Assembly: GCF_000325705.1 (NCBI RefSeq)
Contig: NC_019904.1
Location: forward strand, 1,186,001 to 1,250,000
Direction: 5' to 3'
Length of the DNA stretch: 64,000 bases
From: Echinicola vietnamensis DSM 17526
GTDB taxonomy: Bacteria; Bacteroidota; Bacteroidia; Cytophagales; Cyclobacteriaceae
Below are positions 1-8,130 of the stretch, piece after piece (position 1 is the stretch's first letter; each line of letters begins with the position of its first letter). A program made the position numbers and the translations under genes. The notes under the pieces are model-generated. The model saw only the letters and a program-made list of their open reading frames with translations, had not been told where the DNA came from and did not search any database.

Positions 1-60
1 TTTCCATGGGCTTCACCCATGGCTAAGAAGGTATCGCCCCTCTGGGGCTAGCTTTCGAGT
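1..60. repeat. REP-like double hairpin at left edge
   Basis: Two short palindromes lie side by side: CCATGGG-cttca-CCCATGG at 4-22 and GCCCC-tct-GGGGC at about 36-48. Similar paired GC-rich hairpins occur at 56150-56410. Such elements are typical intergenic REP sequences of Bacteroidota and are spread by RAYT transposases. The element may continue to the left of the window. Confidence 0.5.
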
Positions 61-758
61 GAATATAATGCTAGCTACAAAATACATTATATCCTGTACT
101 TTGGCTCTCCCCAGATTACTCTATGGCGTAGAATGTGATCAAGCGATGATAATGGAGTACTTTTACAAGGGCATTACAAATGCCCTGCCCTACAGTCCAC
201 ATTTCAAATGCGGACTAGATGATTATCGGAACAATGATAAATTCCTTTATGTCCAGGTTACAGCCTCCACTTGGTGCCTTTGGGACGTTGTGGCATTTTT
301 ATTTATCCGGGGTTTTGCCATTAAGTAAAACTGGCAGTCCCAAACGTTGTAGCTTGATCCGAAATCTAGCTCGATAGTCATCCTCGGCGCTTGCCTGTCA
401 GGCAAACAAGGAGTCTAAGGATGGCACCAAGTCTCGACTCCCTGGTCTCAGTAGGAGGGCGCTCGGCCTTACATCCATTACATTTGATAAACAAACATTT
501 CCCAATGGCAATGGAAGTTTACCTACTCCAAGTACTCCGGAAAGACATCATTGGTAACCTTCGGCTAAATCCACAGCTAAATGAAGGTTGGGCATAGTTT
601 CGCTGTAGCTAAAGCATCTTATCTGTGTTTATTGGTGTATATCGGTGGCAGAACAGGGAGCAAGCCTTGCTTCTGGGAAGATAATAAATGTGAAGTTAGT
701 GGTAGTAGTTTAACGCTAAAGCACTATAAATAAAAAATTACATCCTTCTCATTTTCAA
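61..758. other. Intergenic region without a supported gene
   Basis: The two short open frames at 59-328 and 391-597 have no recognisable domain and atypical composition, so no gene is called. A degenerate copy of the tctgtgttta...cggtggc repeat family (see 5905-6607) lies at about 617-650. Nothing else convincing was seen. Confidence 0.5.
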
Positions 759-1436
759 TTACTTATACTTATCCACATTTTTCAAAGCCTCCTTTTTGCT
801 GAGCGGGGCCAAATCGGTGTTATCCACAAATGTTTTTACCCATTTGGGATCTGTTTTACTGTACTGGCGAAGGATCCAGCCTATGGCCTTGTTGATAAAA
901 AATTCCTTGGAACCCAAAAGCCGGTCAATCATATCCTGAAGGAGCTGTGTATCCAGTTTATCTTTATAATTATGCTGAAAAAGCAGTGCCGTTCGCTGGA
1001 GCCAGATATTGTCCGTCGCCATCCATTTATCCACATAGGGTTGGATTTCCTCCGGATACACCCAAAAATAGTTGCCCACCAATTTTACGGCGATAAAATC
1101 CACCGTATCCCACCAGGATTTATGCACAATCATGTACTCCAAGAGGTCAATATCCCCCTTTTCGGGTTTCTTGAAATACTTCCACACCAGTTCCTGTGCA
1201 AAAAGCTGAAATTCACGCTCGGGCATATGCCAAAGGACCTCCACAATTTCTCCCAGCTCATGTTTTGCGGGTAAGGCTGCCTTTTCCAGAAAGGGCTTCT
1301 GCAACTTCCTCCGCAAAGGGGTCTTCAGACCAATAAATTCAAAATGATTCTTCATGTAGGCCTTTTGGCCCTTTGCGATGACACTGTTCCCGTGTCGTCG
1401 AAACTCATTTTCGAGGGTGCGCAGGTAGACTTTCAT
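759..1436 (-). CDS. DNA alkylation repair protein (AlkD-like HEAT-repeat glycosylase)
   Basis: A 225-residue all-helical protein of the DNA_alkylation/AlkD family, which removes bulky or positively charged alkylated purines by stacking HEAT-like helices around DNA. Family signatures are visible: KSWWDTVD near residue 106, WLQRTALLFQ near 145 and FFINKAIGWILRQY near 179. Length fits the family (about 220-240). The start ATG is at 1436. It stands alone on the minus strand, followed downstream by untranslated sequence. Three perfect DnaA-box strings (769, 820, 1027) fall inside the gene, each reading as a Val-Asp-(Lys/Asn) codon run. Confidence 0.88.
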   Translation of the reverse strand: MKVYLRTLENEFRRHGNSVIAKGQKAYMKNHFEFIGLKTPLRRKLQKPFLEKAALPAKHELGEIVEVLWHMPEREFQLFAQELVWKYFKKPEKGDIDLLEYMIVHKSWWDTVDFIAVKLVGNYFWVYPEEIQPYVDKWMATDNIWLQRTALLFQHNYKDKLDTQLLQDMIDRLLGSKEFFINKAIGWILRQYSKTDPKWVKTFVDNTDLAPLSKKEALKNVDKYK

Positions 1437-1544
1437 TCCTAAAAATAGGAAAAGAATCCATCTGGTATTCTGTTCATCACCAAGAATATTTCAACGACCC
1501 TGTAATTTGATTCCATACCAAAAGACTGCGCATAACCCAGCTTA

Positions 1545-2090
1545 TCAAAAGGCACCCTTATGAGTCAAAGCCTGTTGGATATGGGCCAAATGATGCTTGC
1601 AATGCCAACTGTACATGCTAGTGGTCGTTCCCAAGTTCATTTCCTGACGGTGTTGGGGATGGTAAAACGTCCGGTGGAGTTGCTTTTCATCCAAACTATT
1701 CAACAGCACGGCCCAGCGACGGTGGATGCCCGATATGATCATCAGCGAATCCGACACCTCATCCATATTGGCGTCAGGAAGTTTCGCCCAGCGTCCCTCA
1801 TAATACGGCTTGATACTCGGGGTGTCTTCGGTCAGCGCCAACTTAAACCGCATAAAACTGTTCATGTGACTATCTGCGCAATGATGTACCAATTGCTTAA
1901 TGGTCCACCCATCGGGGCGATGAAGCCAATTGAGCTCTTCGGCACTGAGGTTTTCGGTAAGGGATGAAATTTGGGCAGGAAACTGCGCTATATCACTGAT
2001 CCAGCTGGCCACATCTTCCATGGTGAATTTTATATGCTCGTGGTGCTGGCCAATGGGGTATTTTAATTTTTCCAGTTCTTGAGGATTCAT
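1545..2090 (-). CDS. DinB/YfiT-type putative metal-dependent hydrolase
   Basis: A 181-residue four-helix-bundle protein of the DinB_2 superfamily, closest in pattern to Bacillus YfiT/BstA-like proteins. The metal-binding histidines are apparent in LVHHCADSHMN (about residue 67) and WHCKHHLAHI (about residue 163). Relatives are metal-dependent thiol (bacillithiol-type) transferases or hydrolases; the substrate here cannot be told. It may share a transcript with the AlkD-like gene downstream (108-bp gap). Confidence 0.82.
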   Translation of the reverse strand: MNPQELEKLKYPIGQHHEHIKFTMEDVASWISDIAQFPAQISSLTENLSAEELNWLHRPDGWTIKQLVHHCADSHMNSFMRFKLALTEDTPSIKPYYEGRWAKLPDANMDEVSDSLMIISGIHRRWAVLLNSLDEKQLHRTFYHPQHRQEMNLGTTTSMYSWHCKHHLAHIQQALTHKGAF

Positions 2091-2304
2091 AGGATATGCG
2101 TGTTTATGGTTATCAAAATAAAAGCGATGCCCACAGATGCCCTTAAAGCATCAAGGCTTAAGTGAAAATTACAAATTACTGGCCAATAGCGAAGCCTTTC
2201 GCTAAAAAATTATGGTCTAAGAAGGATTCTGCCTGGCAGTCGTCAGGGGCAATCGCCGTTTATAGCTGAGGATCGAGTACTTTCGAAAATTCATTGCAGC
2301 AAGG

Positions 2305-2991
2305 CTAGGGATGACTTTCAAAGCTTTTCCACAGCCGATCGAATTCTTTTTCGAAGGCCCTGACCGTGTGGATATCTTCCAATAACACGATGTTTTCGAA
2401 ATTGGCAGATGCGGCCGAACGGGTCCAATTGTAACTTCCCGTCAGGACTTTCTTCTGATCGAAAATGGCAAATTTGTGGTGCATGTGCGCCGGACTGTGG
2501 TCTGTCTGAACAGCAATTCCCGCTTGCCTAATCCGCTCGATATCCGAGCCAAGGTCAAAACATTTCTCATCATCAGTCAGTACCTTGACCGTCACCTTGC
2601 GCTGATGCGCATGGATCAATTCGTCCGTAATTTGATCATCGCTAATGGTAAAAACACATATGTGAATAACCGAATGTGCCAGCCTTATTTCCCGCATAAT
2701 GGCCTCTCTGCAGGCATTTCCGGGGCTGAAAAACACATCTGCACTGGCTTGGGCGGTCTCTTTTTCCTGCAAAACCTTGACCGCTTCATAAAACCAAGTG
2801 ATAAGATTTTCCGTCTCCACATCCTTGGCCTTGGCCTGCACCATCTGGCAAATATCGGCCATTAACACCTGACGGTCATGCGTAGTGAGGTCGGTCAGAT
2901 ACGACTTAATTTCCCGCTTCTCCGAACGAGACAAGGCATGGTCATCAAGGCTTTCCTGGAATTCGGCTAATAGATGTTGAAAACTGCACAT
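2305..2991 (-). CDS. Single-HKD phospholipase D-like nuclease
   Basis: Contains one HxK(x4)D motif (HHKFAIFD, followed by GSYNWT) in the C-terminal half, the arrangement of Nuc/mitochondrial-cardiolipin-hydrolase type PLD enzymes that work as dimers on nucleic acid or phospholipid. The N-terminal 100 residues are helical and charged with no recognised domain. The longer open frame starts at a TTG at 3027; the ATG at 2991 (MCSFQHLL) is chosen, giving 228 residues. No signal peptide is seen, so it is probably cytoplasmic. Confidence 0.8.
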   Translation of the reverse strand: MCSFQHLLAEFQESLDDHALSRSEKREIKSYLTDLTTHDRQVLMADICQMVQAKAKDVETENLITWFYEAVKVLQEKETAQASADVFFSPGNACREAIMREIRLAHSVIHICVFTISDDQITDELIHAHQRKVTVKVLTDDEKCFDLGSDIERIRQAGIAVQTDHSPAHMHHKFAIFDQKKVLTGSYNWTRSAASANFENIVLLEDIHTVRAFEKEFDRLWKSFESHP

Positions 2992-3222
2992 AGAGTAAAG
3001 ATAAAAATCTATAATGTGTATCCACAATGCTGCATGATAGCAATAATTTATTAAATCCGCCTATTATCTTTCACCCTTTACGACCACTGCCCACATGCCA
3101 GCTATTCACGGGCTGGGATTTAATGAGGTAATTCGCACATCAAAAGAAGTCAAACCCACGTATCTATAGCAACGGAACAGATACTGGCCAAAGTCCATCA
3201 CGTGTTAAGGAATTCCTTCGAG

Positions 3223-3690
3223 ATGAAAAAATCCTATTCAGCACCAAAGATCAAAGTACCTCGCTTCAAGGAAGAAAATGGCTTCTATACGACGAAGCAG
3301 CGGTCTTTTATGATGTCTCGGATCAAGGGAAAAGATACGAAACCGGAAAAACTGCTCAAAAAGGCCCTTTGGCACACCGGCCTCCACCATCGCAGCAACA
3401 AGCGCAAACTACCAGGAAAACCGGACCTCACTTTTATCAAATACAAGTTGGTCATCTTTGTTGATGGTGCATTCTGGCATGGGCACAACTGGCCCGAGCG
3501 CAAACAAGCCATCAAATCCAACCGTGCCTTCTGGATTCCCAAAATCGAACGTAATATCCAGCGGGACCACGAAATCAATGCCCTCTACCACCAAAAAGGC
3601 TGGACAGTGCTACGCTTCTGGGATTTTGAAGTGAAAAAGGAGTTGGGGGTTTGTGTGAGGAGGGTATTGGAACACAAATCCATATTTTAA
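3223..3690 (+). CDS. vsr: Very short patch repair (Vsr) mismatch endonuclease
   Basis: 155 residues with the Vsr signatures SRIKGKDTKPE (about 32-42), LPGKPDLTF (63-71, metal-binding Asp68) and VDGAFWHGH (80-88). Vsr nicks 5' of the T in T:G mismatches that arise by deamination of 5-methylcytosine, and normally accompanies a cytosine-5 DNA methyltransferase. None is present in this window; the convergent neighbour is an HNH endonuclease 14 bp away. The open frame begins at GTG 3202, but ATG 3223 (MKKSYS) is a more ordinary start. Confidence 0.9.
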   Translation: MKKSYSAPKIKVPRFKEENGFYTTKQRSFMMSRIKGKDTKPEKLLKKALWHTGLHHRSNKRKLPGKPDLTFIKYKLVIFVDGAFWHGHNWPERKQAIKSNRAFWIPKIERNIQRDHEINALYHQKGWTVLRFWDFEVKKELGVCVRRVLEHKSIF

Positions 3691-3704
3691 TCTACTTCTA
3701 ACAA

Positions 3705-4469
3705 TCATTCTCTAAATCTCTCTTTATTATGATATTTCAAAAACTCTGGGTCCGGTAAAAACTTTGATGGAAGGATTATCTGTTTATCGTGGTAGGTAAG
3801 AAAAAAACTCTTTATAGCGCTACTTTTACTGAGTCTTAACCGATTTGAAACAACAATCCTATAATCTGGAGTTATGGTAAATAAACCATTCTCAAATGCC
3901 TTATCATGAAGATTATTAATTAATAGTCCATTTCTTGGATTTAACCTATTTTCCTTGCTCTGACTCCATGGTAAGATATGTCCAGCTATTAATAATTCCT
4001 TTTCCTGAATTCCTGTTATGCAGCATGTATTGTTGTAAGAAGCGAGAATAGTATTTCTAAAAAAATGTTGATTAATTCTAGTTTTACTTAAAATTGACTG
4101 ATCCTTACCTTCTTTAAGTGAAGCTGTATTTTCTTGATTTTGAATTGATAATCCATTTCGATATTTATCAAGCAAAATTTCACTCTGATATGCTGCTTCT
4201 TCCCAATTTTGATAAAAATCTTCCCACACAGCCCTATCAAGCTTGCTTGTATTATATGCACCTTTTATTCCTCTTGCTTGCAAACTAGGATCTAGGCTGG
4301 CAAAATTGACTAATTTATATGCAACTGATCCGGGAGTTCTATTTATTAACTTTGCAAGGTTAATTACATCTTGATTCCTAGTATGGATTTTTCCAAAAGG
4401 CAATTTACAGTATAAATTAATAGCCAATATTAGTTCCTCTCTTGACCACAATCTTTGCCCTTTTTGCAT
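3705..4469 (-). CDS. HNH_2 restriction endonuclease-like protein
   Basis: The C-terminal half has an HNH_2-type nuclease core: CCITG, AGHILPWS, NRLNPRNGLLINNLHDKAFENG. The N-terminal part (RLWSREELILAINLY...KLPFGKIH) is the usual helical region of putative restriction HNH proteins. The frame is open to a TTG at 4550; ATG 4469 (MQKGQRLW) matches the usual family start and is used here (254 residues). It is AT-richer than its neighbours, which suggests horizontal gain. It converges on vsr, and no methyltransferase is adjacent. Confidence 0.8.
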   Translation of the reverse strand: MQKGQRLWSREELILAINLYCKLPFGKIHTRNQDVINLAKLINRTPGSVAYKLVNFASLDPSLQARGIKGAYNTSKLDRAVWEDFYQNWEEAAYQSEILLDKYRNGLSIQNQENTASLKEGKDQSILSKTRINQHFFRNTILASYNNTCCITGIQEKELLIAGHILPWSQSKENRLNPRNGLLINNLHDKAFENGLFTITPDYRIVVSNRLRLSKSSAIKSFFLTYHDKQIILPSKFLPDPEFLKYHNKERFRE

Positions 4470-4620
4470 ATTAAGTTTCTTTAATTCCGTACTAAATTTA
4501 ACACTTTCCAAAAAACCAACCACGTAAAATCTCATATCTATGGATTCCAATCTCTCTCCCTTAACAAACCAATAACCTTTATTCCCTTCCCAATCCCGTA
4601 AAAAGCCCTAATTTTGGGGC

Positions 4621-5277
4621 ATGGAAAATTATGCAGTGATATTTGATATGGATGGGGTGATCTGCCATACCAACCCCTTCCATTCCCAAGCCTTTGATCG
4701 TTTTTTTGAAAAGCGTGGCATGAAAGCCAGCAAAGAGGAATATGCCAAGCACATGTATGGAAAGCCGAACAGTTATATTTTCAGCTATTTTCTCCAGCGA
4801 GAGGTGACGGCGGAAGAGTTGGTCGAATTGGAAAATGAGAAGGAGGGGCTATTCCGGGAAATCTATGCGTCACAAGTCACTCCGGTGCCGGGCTATATGG
4901 AGTTTTTGGCTGGCCTAAAGGGACACGGTTTCCGAACGGGCGTGGGCACTTCTGCCCCTCGTGCCAATATGGACCTTATCATCGATACCCTAGGCATCCG
5001 ATCCAACATGGAATCCCTGATGGCCAGTGAAGATGTGACCACCCACAAACCCCAGCCAGAAGTTTACCTGAAATCTGCGGACAATTTATCCACAAATCCC
5101 GCCAATTGTGTGGTATTTGAAGATTCCTATTCAGGAGTTTCTGCCGGAATCAACGCGGGAATGAAAGTGGTGGGCGTCCTGACATCCCACACGAAAGAGG
5201 AACTTCCTCCCTGCGACATTTACATTAAAGATTATAACGAAATCACCGTGGAAAAAGTACAAAAGTTGCTACAATAA
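4621..5277 (+). CDS. HAD superfamily phosphatase (beta-phosphoglucomutase-like)
   Basis: 218 residues with all four HAD motifs: I, DMDGVI (residues 9-14, nucleophile Asp9); II, GTSAP; III, HKPQPEVY (catalytic Lys); IV, VVFEDSYSG. The helical cap inserted after motif I places it in HAD subfamily IA (phosphoglycolate phosphatase/beta-phosphoglucomutase group). It hydrolyses or transfers phosphate from a small phosphorylated metabolite; substrate cannot be assigned. Ends at a shared bidirectional terminator. Confidence 0.87.
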   Translation: MENYAVIFDMDGVICHTNPFHSQAFDRFFEKRGMKASKEEYAKHMYGKPNSYIFSYFLQREVTAEELVELENEKEGLFREIYASQVTPVPGYMEFLAGLKGHGFRTGVGTSAPRANMDLIIDTLGIRSNMESLMASEDVTTHKPQPEVYLKSADNLSTNPANCVVFEDSYSGVSAGINAGMKVVGVLTSHTKEELPPCDIYIKDYNEITVEKVQKLLQ

Positions 5278-5307
5278 TTTCAAAAGCAATTATGTGTATA
5301 TAAAAAA

Positions 5308-5358
5308 CGAAATCGTGTGGAAAAATCTGTGGATAAAAGATTTTCACACGATTTTTTT
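5308..5358. terminator. Bidirectional intrinsic terminator
   Basis: AAATCGTGTG...aaaatc pairs with gattttCACACGATTT, flanked by A and T runs on either side, between the convergent HAD and yjbQ genes. A perfect TGTGGATAA DnaA box (5328-5336) forms the loop. The right arm reaches the yjbQ stop codon. Confidence 0.8.
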
Positions 5359-5779
5359 ATTCGCCCATGGCCGTCATCACCAACCTTCTGGAACCGCCAT
5401 GATCCCTAAACTCACCCAAATAAATGCCCTGCCAAGTCCCTAGGGCAAGTTTTCCCTTGGAAATAGGTATCGTCACAGAGCTGCCAAATAAGCTACTTTT
5501 GATATGGGCAGGCATATCGTCAGGCCCTTCATAAGTGTGGATAAACCGTGGATAACTTTCCGGAATCATGTCATTAATAAACGTCTCAAAGTCTTTTCGG
5601 ACTGTAGGATCCGCATTTTCATTGATGGTCAGCCCAGCAGAGGTATGCTGGATGAATACCTGCAACTGGCCAGCTTGAATATCCTTGATTTCAGGTATCC
5701 CAGCCTCCACTTCACCGGTAATCAAGTGAAAGCCTCGGGAATAAGGTCTAAGTGAGAGTTTTTTCTGAATAAATTTCAT
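5357..5779 (-). CDS. yjbQ: YjbQ family protein (UPF0047, secondary thiamine-phosphate synthase)
   Basis: 140 residues, the full usual length. Family signatures are IQHTSAGLTINENADP (about 43-58), the HTYEGPDDMPAHIKSSLFG segment (about 81-99) and GTWQGIYLGEFRDHGG near the C terminus. The conserved His and acidic residues form the metal/phosphate site. E. coli YjbQ shows weak thiamine-phosphate synthase activity; the true physiological role is unsettled. Confidence 0.9.
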   Translation of the reverse strand: MKFIQKKLSLRPYSRGFHLITGEVEAGIPEIKDIQAGQLQVFIQHTSAGLTINENADPTVRKDFETFINDMIPESYPRFIHTYEGPDDMPAHIKSSLFGSSVTIPISKGKLALGTWQGIYLGEFRDHGGSRRLVMTAMGE

Positions 5780-5904
5780 CTTAGCACAAACTTAGTGATC
5801 CTGTCATGAAATATAAATAAGCGATCAGGTTAATATTTCTACTTCCGCAAATTGAATCAATGGCCGCCATGTGAGGGAACAATATTCATCCACCACCACA
5901 AAAA

Positions 5905-6607
5905 AATACAGCCACCGATATAAATTGATAAACACAGATGCTACTTCATAAACTCCTCCACCGAATCCAACATCCAAAAAAGAAATCCGTGAACATCCAT
6001 GTGCATCCGTGGCCCCAAATAATACAGCCACTGATACAAATGATAAACACAGATGCCACTGACAAACTACCCATCAAATCCTACATCAACCAAAAACAAT
6101 CCGTGAAAATCCACGTTCATCAGTGGCAATAAATAATACAGCCACCGATACAAATGATAAACACAGATCCCACCTCATAAACTCCTCCACCGAATCCTAC
6201 ATCCACTAAAAAAACATCCGTGAAAATCCATGTGCATCCGTGGCCAAAAAATACAGTCACTGATACAAATGATAAACACAGATGCCACTGACAAACTACC
6301 CATCAAATCCTACATCAACCAAAAACAATCCGTGAAAATCCTCGTTCATCCGTGGCAACAAATAATACAGCCACCGTTACAAATGATAAACACAGATGCC
6401 ACCTCATAAACTCCTCCACCAAATCCAACATCCACTAAAAAAACATCCGTGAACATCCATGTGCATCCGTGGCCAAAAAATACAGTCACTGATACAAATG
6501 ATAAACACAGATGCCACTGACAAACTACCCATCAAATCCTACATCAACCAAAAACAATCCGTGAAAATCCTCGTTCATCCGTGGCAACAAATAATACAGC
6601 CACCCAT
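5905..6607. repeat. Tandem array of alternating ~115-bp units
   Basis: Six units begin with aatacag at 5905, 6021, 6135, 6250, 6364 and 6479, with a partial seventh at 6594. Two types alternate: A carries cctcataaactcctccacc, B carries cactgacaaactaccc. The higher-order dimer is therefore 229 bp, and units 6250-6363 and 6479-6593 appear identical. Each unit contains gataaacacagat and (g/c)ttcatccgtggc, halves of a dispersed repeat. The last unit abuts the radA stop codon. Confidence 0.93.
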
Positions 6608-7983
6608 CAATGAAACAATCGCTGGTACATCTCCTCGAGTTTTGTAACTGGAATGACTTCAATATTAAATGTGGATAAGTCAACTCCCTTTACGGCATAT
6701 TTGGAAACAATGATCTTTTTAAATCCCAGCTTATCCGCCTCAGCAATGCGGTTTTCGATGCGGTTTACCGCCCGTATTTCCCCACCTAAGCCTACTTCCC
6801 CCGCAAAACACAAATCTGGCGATACCGGTGTATCCTCATAAGAAGAAAGCAATGCTGCACATACCGCCAAATCCAAACCCGGATCGTCCACACGCATGCC
6901 TCCCGCCACATTCAGGAAGACATCCTGCTGTCCCAAACGCATCCCTCCACGCTTTTCCAAAACGGCCAGCAGCATGTTCAAGCGCTTGGCATCATGACCG
7001 GTGCTGCTTCGCTGGGGGGTCCCGTAAGTGGCTGGACTGATCAGCGATTGGATCTCGATGAGCAAAGGGCGATTTCCTTCCAGCATGGCGCCAATCGCCA
7101 CGCCATTGAGCACTTCCTCTCGCTGGCTAAGGAGAATCTCGGAGGGATTGGCTACCCCACGAAGCCCATCCGCCCGCATCTCATAAATGCCCAGTTCGTT
7201 CGTAGAACCAAAACGGTTTTTGGATGTCCGCAGTATGCGATAGGAGAGGTGTCGGTCACCTTCAAACTGCAAGACCGTATCCACCATATGCTCCAATATC
7301 TTGGGACCAGCTATGGAACCATCCTTGGTGATATGCCCTATCAAGAACACCGGAGTTCCTGTCTCTTTAGCAAACTTCATCAGCTCTGCCGTACATTCAC
7401 GCACTTGGGAAACTGATCCCGCCGCAGACTCCACGTGTTTGCTGTGCAATGTCTGAATCGAATCGATCACCAACACATCTGGCTTTAGTGCTTCTATTTG
7501 CTGAAAAATCACCTGGGTATTGGTCTCGGAGAGGACAAAACAATTCTCACTGTGATATTGCATCCGGTCCGCACGCATTTTGATCTGGCTTTCACTTTCC
7601 TCGCCGGACACATAAAGCACCTTGGTTTGATGTAAGACCAAGGCAATCTGAAGCATCAACGTCGATTTGCCAATCCCCGGTTCACCACCAATGAGGGTCA
7701 AAGATCCAGGCACAATTCCTCCGCCAAGCACACGGTCCAATTCGGCATCTGCCGTGACCAATCGCGGATGCTCTTCATAATTGATCTCCTGTAACTTCCT
7801 GGGTGAATTATGACGGGTGTTTTTTTCAGATCCCTGTTTCCAGCTTCCTCGGCCCGTTTCTTCCTTGTGGATAACCTCCTCCACGTACGTATTCCACTCA
7901 CCACAAGCAGGACACTTGCCTACCCATTTTGGACTTTGTGCGCCACAGTTTTGGCAAAAGTAAGCCGTCTTTATTTTAGGCAT
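6607..7983 (-). CDS. radA: DNA repair protein RadA (Sms)
   Basis: 458 residues. N-terminal C4 zinc finger (Cys10, 13, 24, 27), RecA-like ATPase with Walker A GGEPGIGKST (99-108) and Walker B LVIDSIQ (about 171-177), the RadA-specific KNRFG motif (255-259), and a Lon-like C-terminal domain. RadA is a helicase that drives branch migration at recombination intermediates. The stop codon touches the tandem repeat array, so the repeat has replaced the normal 3' flank. It precedes no same-strand partner closely; polA lies 147 bp upstream on the same strand. Confidence 0.97.
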   Translation of the reverse strand: MPKIKTAYFCQNCGAQSPKWVGKCPACGEWNTYVEEVIHKEETGRGSWKQGSEKNTRHNSPRKLQEINYEEHPRLVTADAELDRVLGGGIVPGSLTLIGGEPGIGKSTLMLQIALVLHQTKVLYVSGEESESQIKMRADRMQYHSENCFVLSETNTQVIFQQIEALKPDVLVIDSIQTLHSKHVESAAGSVSQVRECTAELMKFAKETGTPVFLIGHITKDGSIAGPKILEHMVDTVLQFEGDRHLSYRILRTSKNRFGSTNELGIYEMRADGLRGVANPSEILLSQREEVLNGVAIGAMLEGNRPLLIEIQSLISPATYGTPQRSSTGHDAKRLNMLLAVLEKRGGMRLGQQDVFLNVAGGMRVDDPGLDLAVCAALLSSYEDTPVSPDLCFAGEVGLGGEIRAVNRIENRIAEADKLGFKKIIVSKYAVKGVDLSTFNIEVIPVTKLEEMYQRLFH

Positions 7984-8130
7984 GTTGTTTAATTATTAAC
8001 ACATATTCTAGTGAAACTACCTAGTGCAAAAGCAGTCCACCCATTTCATAAATGTACCTCAGCTAATGGATGGGATCATCGTGGTACAATCGCATAGCAT
8101 CCAGTCCGCTGGGCTATAAATTTTAATTTT

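Noticed and set aside
59..597. Two open frames of 89 and 68 codons
   Set aside because: No domain, no ribosome-binding context, odd composition; overlaps REP-like sequence.
5905..6607. CRISPR-like array
   Set aside because: Units are ~115 bp and repeat throughout; no short repeat with unique spacers, no cas genes.
5938..6647. Open frames in the tandem repeats
   Set aside because: They arise from the repeat period and encode low-complexity peptides.
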